Below, piece by piece: positions 58,123-64,000 of a DNA stretch of 64,000 nt (position 1 is the stretch's first letter; each line of letters starts with the position of its first letter). Location of the stretch: the NCBI RefSeq assembly GCF_019703855.1, contig NZ_AP024086.1, forward strand, positions 930,001 to 994,000, written 5' to 3'. A program made the position numbers and the translations under genes. The notes under the pieces were generated by a model that worked only from the letters and a program-made list of their open reading frames with translations, had not been told where the DNA came from and searched no databases. Source of the stretch: Desulfomarina profundi (GTDB lineage Bacteria > Desulfobacterota > Desulfobulbia > Desulfobulbales > Desulfocapsaceae).

Positions 58123-58180
58123 CCCGTAGTTCTCATCAGCCCGGGCGACTCCGCCTGAACTGATGAGAGATGGGGTTAAA
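58118..58180. repeat. Repeat family D, short copy spanning two convergent stop codons
   Basis: TTTAACCCGTAGTTCTCATC and its imperfect complement at GATGAGAGATGGGGTTAAA form a long hairpin over 63 bp. The hslU stop sits in the left arm and the stop of the converging regulator gene in the right arm. It may work as a bidirectional transcript end. Confidence 0.8.
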
Positions 58181-59642
58181 CGTTATCGGGAGAATTGTTC
58201 AGAAGGATGTATTTTTTGACCGTGCGTCTGTCAAGTCGGGTCTGTTGTGAAACAGCTTCATATGTTCCTGATTTTTCGTAAAGTATTTTGCAATAACGGG
58301 AAAGCAGTTCCGTGGCGGAGAGTGAGCCGTTATTGATATCCGCCAGAAAGGCTTCGCTATCCGATTCCGTTAAAGGCTGTTGCCATTGATAGCAGCTGTT
58401 GAGAATGAATCTTCTGACGCACTGTTCCAGCTCCCTGATATTGCCGGGCCAGTGATACTCCTCCGGCTGGTGTTCACGTATATACGCGGTTGTCTTTTCC
58501 TCCAGATCTTTATCGGCACTACCGATAATTCGTTTGATTATGATTTTCAGGATTGCCCTGAGTTCAGCCGGATGTTCTCGCAGTCTCTGCCGCAGGGGAG
58601 GAACCTCTATGATATCAGAACAGAGGCGATAATAGAAATCATCCCTGAACGTTCCGTCTTTTCGTGATTGTTCAATTAGCCTGTTGGTTGCTGCAATAAC
58701 TCTTCCCTGAAATTTTTCTCTTTTATGGCTGCCGACCGGGGTAAAAACCCGATCCTGCAAAACCTGCAGTAATTTGATCTGGACAGGTATGGAAACCTCT
58801 CCGATTTCATCCAGAAAAATTGCTCCATTCGGGCTGCATCGGCTGAAAATCCCCTTGTGGGTTTCCACAGCTCCTGTAAACGCCCCTTTTTTATGTCCGA
58901 ACAGTTCGGATTCAATCAGTTGTTCAGGAAACTGGGAGAGATTAATGGAGATAAAAGTCTTTGCAAAGCTTTCCCGGAACCGACCGGTACGTGGGTTGAA
59001 TGGAATGTAGCCGGATCTGCCTATGGCTGCAGCAGCCAGACCTTTTCCGGTCCCGGTTTCCCCTAGAATCATAGTGGAAAAATCTTCCATTCGATCCCAG
59101 AGAAATCTGTCGTAGAGCCGTATGTCAGAAGTGAAAACATTGTTCCACAATGAACGCCTGAGGTGCATGACACATTCGCTTTTTCCAGCTATTCCGTTGA
59201 TGAAATAAAATGCTCTTCGCATCTGGAAAAACAGCGAAAAAAAACGAATGGCTTCCTTTTCTTCAATACCATGTTCTGCAAGCAGTCCCAGCATGTCTGA
59301 TGCAAAATCTATATGACAGCAATCATCGCCTTTCTCTATCTGTTTTTGTATATGCTCATCGAATGAATCACAGAAGAGATGAAAGGTATGAAAAAGAACT
59401 GCAAAGCGCAGGAGTTGCCGGTCGTCTTCAGAAAGGCTTTTGGAGGGTGGAGTGGTTGATTTTTTAATGGAGTCGATTGTTTCTCCTACTCTTTCAATAA
59501 GTTGAGCAAGAATAGTATCATTGGAGGCCGTTGAAGACAGACCAGTGACAGCCAGGTCAATGGCTGATCTGGTCCTGCCGAATGGATTGGCAAAGGCGGC
59601 TTCTCTGATTTTATTCAGCAGGTCACGTTCATGGTCTTGCAT
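58176..59642 (-). CDS. Sigma-54-dependent activator with uncharacterised N-terminal domain
   Basis: The protein has 488 residues. The central AAA+ domain has Walker A GETGTGKGLAAAAI, the sigma-54-contact loop GAFTGA in LFGHKKGAFTGAVETHKGIF, Walker B GAIFLDEIGEVS and the R-finger region DDFYYRLCSDIIEVPPLRQR. The C-terminus has a short helix-turn-helix (AVSQQTRLDRRTVKKYILLN). The first 190 residues or so are helical with no receiver or PAS I can recognise. It faces a broken gene across a 204-bp AT-rich gap. Target genes are unknown. Confidence 0.87.
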   Translation of the reverse strand: MQDHERDLLNKIREAAFANPFGRTRSAIDLAVTGLSSTASNDTILAQLIERVGETIDSIKKSTTPPSKSLSEDDRQLLRFAVLFHTFHLFCDSFDEHIQKQIEKGDDCCHIDFASDMLGLLAEHGIEEKEAIRFFSLFFQMRRAFYFINGIAGKSECVMHLRRSLWNNVFTSDIRLYDRFLWDRMEDFSTMILGETGTGKGLAAAAIGRSGYIPFNPRTGRFRESFAKTFISINLSQFPEQLIESELFGHKKGAFTGAVETHKGIFSRCSPNGAIFLDEIGEVSIPVQIKLLQVLQDRVFTPVGSHKREKFQGRVIAATNRLIEQSRKDGTFRDDFYYRLCSDIIEVPPLRQRLREHPAELRAILKIIIKRIIGSADKDLEEKTTAYIREHQPEEYHWPGNIRELEQCVRRFILNSCYQWQQPLTESDSEAFLADINNGSLSATELLSRYCKILYEKSGTYEAVSQQTRLDRRTVKKYILLNNSPDNV

Positions 59643-59846
59643 AGGGTTCTCCAGTTATATTCAAATAATGAATATATGATATACAGAAAATGTCAATTAT
59701 AATAAATTATGCATAGTTGTGTATTGTGTTGTTTGTGGGATATTATTTTATAAAAACAGTATAATACGATTATTCTTTCTGCTGGTATGGAATGTGTAAT
59801 AGAAACTGCAATGTTTCAACTTATCAATTCAACCAGGAGAAGAACT

Positions 59847-60350
59847 ATGAAAGAAAATGAAATAATAAATTTATTTGTTATGACAGTTATCTCAGCACTC
59901 TTTTTTTCTGATTCTTACCGTGTTCGGAAAATCCCAGGCAGCCGACCTGCCGAAGCCGAAGAGCATACAGGATTATCAATATCGGTTTTGTCAGAACTGA
60001 GGCAGGTCAGGTTTTTGTGAATTCAAAGGATAAGGATCTTGAAGCCCTGTATACTTGATGGACTCGTAAAAACTCCGATCTACTGCGTTGTGGGGTGATC
60101 GTGTAATGCTCGACGTACTCTATGTACGCCTGCGCTTACACGACACCGCCACGCCTTGTATATCGAAGTTTTTCCAGAGTCCATCTGAGAACGTTGAACG
60201 ATTTTTTACGAGATCATCATACTTGACTTCAGTTTATCCCCTGGTCGAAGGCGGAATGGATGATGAAAGAGTAATCGAAATTGTTCCTGTCGTGAAGATG
60301 CAGCCTGTGCCGGGGTGGCTGAGTTTTGAACGCAACCAGAATAAAATAAG
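59847..60350 (+). pseudogene. Broken gene for an exported protein, interrupted by a MITE-like element
   Basis: An ATG at 59847, after AGGAGAAGAACT, starts a signal-peptide-like segment (MKENEIINLFVMTVISALFF) that loses frame in a T run. Other frames continue plausibly: KSQAADLPKPKSIQDYQ, then GFVRTEAGQVFVNSKDKDLE. The 160-bp element then inserts at 60059. Beyond it a frame reads SVYPLVEGGMDDERVIEIVP and MQPVPGWLSFERNQNKIRD up to the next gene. I recognise no family. It appears to be a small exported protein gene killed by the insertion, with additional frame changes that may be sequence errors. Confidence 0.55.
60059..60218. mobile_element. 160-bp MITE-like foldback element, copy 2
   Basis: Identical in length and about 97% identical by eye to the copy at 19562, in the same orientation. 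It is flanked by perfect 8-bp direct repeats ATACTTGA (60051-60058 and 60219-60226), different from those of copy 1, which shows independent insertion. It contains the same long imperfect palindrome and no gene. Confidence 0.87.
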
Positions 60351-60358
60351 AGATAAAA

Positions 60359-61621
60359 ATGAAACAACAATCAAATCAGACAGAACGGGAACAGGTTCGC
60401 TGGGCAAGAAAAAGATTCATCGCTATGGCTGGAACCTACTTTCTCGGTGTTTTCAATGATAATTTTTTCAAGCAGGCCATTCTCCTGCTGGCTGTCGCCG
60501 CAGGTCTGAATCAGATCCAGGGGTATGCAACGGAGTTGTTTTCTCTGCCGTTTATTCTTTTTTCTGCCTGGGGTGGCTGGCTGGCCGACAGGTTTGCAAA
60601 ACGACGGGTTGTAATAGGTGTCAAATTTCTGGAACTGATGGCAATGCTGATCGGGGCCTATGGTATTCTCACCATGAACTGGCCCTGTGTACTGTCAATG
60701 GTCTTTCTGATGGGATTGCAGTCGACCCTGTTCGGGCCTGCACTGAATGGTTCAATTCCCGAGCTGTATCCCCGTAACTTTGTCACGAGAGCCAATGCTG
60801 TACTGAAACTGGTTACAACAGTGGCGATCTTATTGGGGATGGCATTGGCCGGTTTTGCCCTTGACCTGCAACTGATGTCCACATCCATTCCCTTTGGCAG
60901 GATTGTGGTGGCCTGTGCTGTGGTTTGTATTGGTCTTCTGGGAGTTTTGGCATCATTTGGTGTTTATTCGAGACCGGCAGGTAATACCCATGTGTCTTTT
61001 CCCTGGAGCGGACCTCTTCATTCAATTCGGGATCTTGTGAAATTGAAAAAAGATCCTCTTCTTCTCCTGGCTGTTTTCTGCGACAGTTTTTTTTATTTTG
61101 TGAGTCTTCTGGCTGTGCTGGTGATTAATACACTCGGTCTGCAGCAACTTGGGCTGAGTGCTTCCCGTACATCTCTTCTTGCTGTTTCACTCATGGTCGG
61201 TGTGTGTTTTGGGGCCCTTGCTGCCGCAAAAATCACCAGTCACTCCAGGTGGACTCATGTGCTTCCCTGGGGATCTGCGGGGATGGGCATAAGTCTTGCC
61301 GCAGCAGGTGGGCTTGTCACCGTAGGGGGTGGGGGGCAGTTCCTGCTGTTGCTCTGCTGCCTGGTACTGGCAGGAAGTTTTGGCGGCCTGTTCCTCATTC
61401 CGGTAACATCATTTATACAGGTGCGTCCTGGAGCAGGCGATAAGGGAAAGGTAATTGCCGCGGCCAATTTTCTTGCATTCAGTTGCATGCTCCTGGCGGG
61501 AAGGCTTTTTCCGCTGCTTGATGGTCATTTCCAGCCTGCGGTTTCCATGCAGATCCTCGGAGCATTTTCTTTGCTTGCTGGCCTGGTTATCAGTCTTGTT
61601 CTCAAGTTGAAGCTGTCTTGA
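60359..61621 (+). CDS. LplT-like lysophospholipid transporter (MFS)
   Basis: The protein has 420 residues with about 12 hydrophobic helices. The opening RFIAMAGTYFLGVFNDNFFK is the conserved LplT/MFS start (FxxxFLGAFNDNxFK), and GWLADRFAKRRVVIGVKFLE is the MFS loop 2-3 motif. LplT flips lysophospholipids inwards for re-acylation. The acyltransferase/acyl-AMP-ligase gene 71 bp downstream supports that job, as in LplT-Aas pairs. Confidence 0.87.
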   Translation: MKQQSNQTEREQVRWARKRFIAMAGTYFLGVFNDNFFKQAILLLAVAAGLNQIQGYATELFSLPFILFSAWGGWLADRFAKRRVVIGVKFLELMAMLIGAYGILTMNWPCVLSMVFLMGLQSTLFGPALNGSIPELYPRNFVTRANAVLKLVTTVAILLGMALAGFALDLQLMSTSIPFGRIVVACAVVCIGLLGVLASFGVYSRPAGNTHVSFPWSGPLHSIRDLVKLKKDPLLLLAVFCDSFFYFVSLLAVLVINTLGLQQLGLSASRTSLLAVSLMVGVCFGALAAAKITSHSRWTHVLPWGSAGMGISLAAAGGLVTVGGGGQFLLLLCCLVLAGSFGGLFLIPVTSFIQVRPGAGDKGKVIAAANFLAFSCMLLAGRLFPLLDGHFQPAVSMQILGAFSLLAGLVISLVLKLKLS

Positions 61622-61692
61622 AAATAGGGGGAACAAAACTCAAAAGGAAAAGTCTGTTAAAATAGTAAATACAATAACATTTGGAAATAACA

Positions 61693-64000
61693 ATGAAAAT
61701 AATATGTAATTTTTTAATTTACCTGTTGCTCAGTCTTCGTTACAGAATTACTCTAAAAGGCCTTGCTGCTCTTGAAAATAATAATAAACCGATTCTTTTC
61801 CTGCCGAACCATCAGGCTTTGATTGATCCTGTTATTGTCATGAACAGTCTGTATAATAGATTTTCACCTCGGCCACTTGCCGATGAAAATCAGTTTGATC
61901 ACCCTCTGCTGAAGTTGCTGGCAAGGAAATTGAATCTCATTGCTATTCCTGATCTGGCGGTAAGCGGGCGCATGGCAAAGGAGGAAGTTGATGCCGGTCT
62001 GGATGAAGTGGTAAGAGCCTTGAACGCCGGTGACAATGTGCTGATGTATCCGGCTGGGCGCTTGTGTCACTCAAACCTGGAGCGACTGGGAGGTAACAGT
62101 GGTGTTACCTCTATAGTTCACCGGGTACCTGACGTGAGACTTGTCCTGTTGCGAACGCGTGGACTGTGGGGAAGCAGTTTCAGCCGGGCTTCCGGAGCCC
62201 CTTCATTTTTCAGGGTATTGAAAAAAGGAGTGGGGGATTTACTGGTGAACTGTCTGTTTTTCATGCCACGCAGGGAGGTCTGTATTGAGGTGGAAGAGGT
62301 GGCAGATTTTCCACGGAAGGCCGGGAAACGTGAAATCAATCGCTATCTGGAGGAGTGGTATAACTGTGAACCTGACAGAAACAGGATTGTGCCGCGATTC
62401 TGGTGGAAGGGGAGCAAACCACTTTTTCGGCCCGAACCGTCCAGGAAAACTGTTATCCGTGAGACACACACCATTCCTGAAAGAATCAGTAACCAGGTCA
62501 AGAGAAAACTCTCCGAGCTTTCGGGCGTTCAGGAGGTGAACGATCAGGACAGTCTGACTGATGATCTGGCAATGGACAGCCTGGTTCTTGTTGAATTCGG
62601 CTGTTGGCTTGAAAATGAATTCGGTTTTTCCCCGGAACAGCTGAGCACCTTGACAACTGTGGCGGATTGTATTCTTGCGGCTGCTGGTTTTATGGTGGGG
62701 ATGACCGCCCAGGAAATTAAACCGGCAACGGAGAAATGGTTGGCACCGGTGGAAGAATGCACACTGACACCAGCAGAAGGAAGCAATATAGCCAAGGTTT
62801 TTCTGAACCAGGCCCGGAAGAATCCGGATCAGGTTATTATAACTGACCAGATCAGCGGGGACAAAACATGGCGGCAGTTGATCCTGGCGATCTACGCGTT
62901 TCTTCCATTCATAACGAAAATTCCGCAAAAGCGGGTGGGAATAATGCTTCCCGGAGCAGTCAGTGCAGTCATAAGCTGGCTGGCAGTTGTGTTCAGTGGT
63001 AAAGAACCTGTGATGGTGAACTGGACGACGGGTATCAGAAATATGCAATACAGTCTTGAGAATCTTGGGGTGGAGCAGGTTATTACAGCCAGGGCCATGA
63101 CAGGAAAGTTGGAGAACCAGGGAATCGACTTGAACCTGCTCTCTGTCAAATGGTTGTATCTGGAAGATCTTGCTTCGGGTATCAGTTTCTGGCGTAGAAT
63201 TGTTTCACTGGCGAAAAGCCGGTTTTTCTGGTGGGGACTGGAAAAGGCTGAGATAGCTGATACTGCAGCGATTCTTTTTACATCCGGTTCTGAAAGTCGT
63301 CCGAAGGCTGTTCCGCTCAGTCATGCAAATCTGCTGGCAAATGTTGCAGATTTTGCCAAAGTCCTCTCACTTTCCGCAAATGACAGACAGCTTGGTATCC
63401 TGCCGGTTTTTCACTCTCTCGGCCTTGCCGGTACTGTTATTCTGCCACTGTGCAGTGGGCTGAGAACCGTTTATTGGCCAAATCCCACAGAGGGTGGCAT
63501 GATGGCCCGTATGATTCAGGAGTATCGACCTTCTATGTTGATCACGACCCCGACCTTTCTCGGTGGTATTCTGCGAGCAGCGGATAAAGAGAAACTGTCG
63601 TCTTTGCGTCTTGTGTTTTCGGGAGCGGAAAAGTGTCCGGAACATTTGTTTTCCGGTTTGAACGATATATGTCCACAGGCTGTGTTGTGTGAAGGATATG
63701 GTGTAACTGAATGTTCACCGGTTGTTGCCGTTAATTCCATTGAAAAGCCACGTCCTGGGACAATCGGGCAGATATTGCCTTCAATGGAATGGCTCCTGGT
63801 AAACCCTGAAACCCATATTCCTGTCGGTCCCGGTGAATCTGGAAAACTGCTGGTTAGAGGTCCCAATGTGTTTTCAGGATACCTTGGTGATGTCCCTTCA
63901 CCCTTTGTGGAGCATGGCGGGCATTTATGGTATGATACCGGGGATCTGGTTTATGAAGATGATGGAGTACTTGTCTTTGCCGGTCGGATGAAACGGTTTG
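61693..64000 (+). CDS. PlsC acyltransferase-ACP-AMP ligase fusion (3' end outside window)
   Basis: The frame is open from ATG 61693 to the window edge (769 codons). Residues about 15-200 are a PlsC-type acyltransferase with the NHX4D motif in FLPNHQALIDPVIVM and a PAGR segment. Around residue 295 is an acyl-carrier domain with the phosphopantetheine Ser in DDLAMDSLVLVEFG. From about 360 on is an acyl-AMP ligase (AILFTSGSESRPKAVPLSHA near 530, EGYGVTECSPVV, YDTGDLVYEDDG). E. coli Aas has acyltransferase plus ligase; the ACP domain between them is extra here. Expected role: fatty-acid activation and lysophospholipid re-acylation. Confidence 0.9.
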   Translation, partial: MKIICNFLIYLLLSLRYRITLKGLAALENNNKPILFLPNHQALIDPVIVMNSLYNRFSPRPLADENQFDHPLLKLLARKLNLIAIPDLAVSGRMAKEEVDAGLDEVVRALNAGDNVLMYPAGRLCHSNLERLGGNSGVTSIVHRVPDVRLVLLRTRGLWGSSFSRASGAPSFFRVLKKGVGDLLVNCLFFMPRREVCIEVEEVADFPRKAGKREINRYLEEWYNCEPDRNRIVPRFWWKGSKPLFRPEPSRKTVIRETHTIPERISNQVKRKLSELSGVQEVNDQDSLTDDLAMDSLVLVEFGCWLENEFGFSPEQLSTLTTVADCILAAAGFMVGMTAQEIKPATEKWLAPVEECTLTPAEGSNIAKVFLNQARKNPDQVIITDQISGDKTWRQLILAIYAFLPFITKIPQKRVGIMLPGAVSAVISWLAVVFSGKEPVMVNWTTGIRNMQYSLENLGVEQVITARAMTGKLENQGIDLNLLSVKWLYLEDLASGISFWRRIVSLAKSRFFWWGLEKAEIADTAAILFTSGSESRPKAVPLSHANLLANVADFAKVLSLSANDRQLGILPVFHSLGLAGTVILPLCSGLRTVYWPNPTEGGMMARMIQEYRPSMLITTPTFLGGILRAADKEKLSSLRLVFSGAEKCPEHLFSGLNDICPQAVLCEGYGVTECSPVVAVNSIEKPRPGTIGQILPSMEWLLVNPETHIPVGPGESGKLLVRGPNVFSGYLGDVPSPFVEHGGHLWYDTGDLVYEDDGVLVFAGRMKRF

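Overview
The window reads as chromosomal DNA of a strictly anaerobic deltaproteobacterium (Desulfobacterota, probably close to the Desulfobulbales). That placement is inferred from gene content: a HdrABC-MvhD-MetVF type methylenetetrahydrofolate reductase locus, a CooC-type CO dehydrogenase maturation ATPase, a membrane HdrE/HdrC fusion with HdrB, a core-MetE-like methyltransferase, a FeoAB iron(II) uptake operon with a Cys-rich FeoB companion, GlnRS beside GltX, and many sigma-54-type regulators and histidine kinases. I see no prophage, CRISPR array or rRNA operon. The only RNA gene I can support is one tRNA-Gln.

Layout. 1-2.6 kb: feo operon on the minus strand, with feoB cut by the left edge. 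2.7-6.0 kb: gltX-glnS (minus). 6.5-23.7 kb: a plus-strand housekeeping run of serA, a DUF1844 gene, ispE, tRNA-Gln, prs, rplY, pth, carD, a pseudouridine synthase, coaE, rho, rpmE, prfA, prmC, murA, a receiver-domain/pyruvate-kinase fusion and a small membrane-anchored protein. 24-32 kb (minus): a PilS/PilR-like two-component pair, a zinc-ribbon protein, cooC, hdrB and a cytochrome-b/c-HdrC fusion. 32.6-43.5 kb (minus): the most distinctive region, with a selenocysteine-type HdrC/HdrB fusion, metF paralogue, hdrA, mvhD, metV and metF, followed by a response regulator, two ACT-domain proteins and a PAS histidine kinase. 44.7-51.8 kb (plus): MoxR and VWA proteins, core MetE, tatC, class II aldolase and a UDP-sugar epimerase, with a GIY-YIG gene on the other strand. 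52-55 kb (minus): xseB-ispA-dxs. 55.2-58.1 kb: xerC-hslV-hslU. 58.2-64 kb: a sigma-54 activator, a gene broken by a small transposon-like element, an LplT-like transporter and a PlsC-ACP-AMP-ligase fusion cut by the right edge.

How the genes work together. The 32-48 kb region looks like one-carbon and electron-transfer metabolism. HdrA/MvhD and the HdrC/HdrB fusion would pass electrons to MetV/MetF, which make methyl-tetrahydrofolate. CooC and core MetE fit a Wood-Ljungdahl-type pathway. The RR/ACT/ACT/kinase genes directly downstream of metF look like an attached sensing module. The HdrC/HdrB fusion has an in-frame TGA at a conserved Cys position, followed by a hairpin with a GGUC-type loop, so I read it as a selenoprotein.

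Two properties of the sequence matter for any user. First, eleven breaks in nine conserved genes (serA twice, rho, murA, hdrE/C twice, hdrB, metF, hdrA, tatC, ispA) are each repaired by restoring one base, nearly always in a homopolymer. This is most simply sequencing or assembly error. Second, the intergenic DNA is packed with at least four dispersed repeat families: a 160-bp MITE-like foldback with 8-bp target duplications, an AATCCTGCA palindrome, a TTAGCCCG/CTCATCAG palindrome that sits on stop codons, and a roughly 110-bp unit found singly and in tandem.
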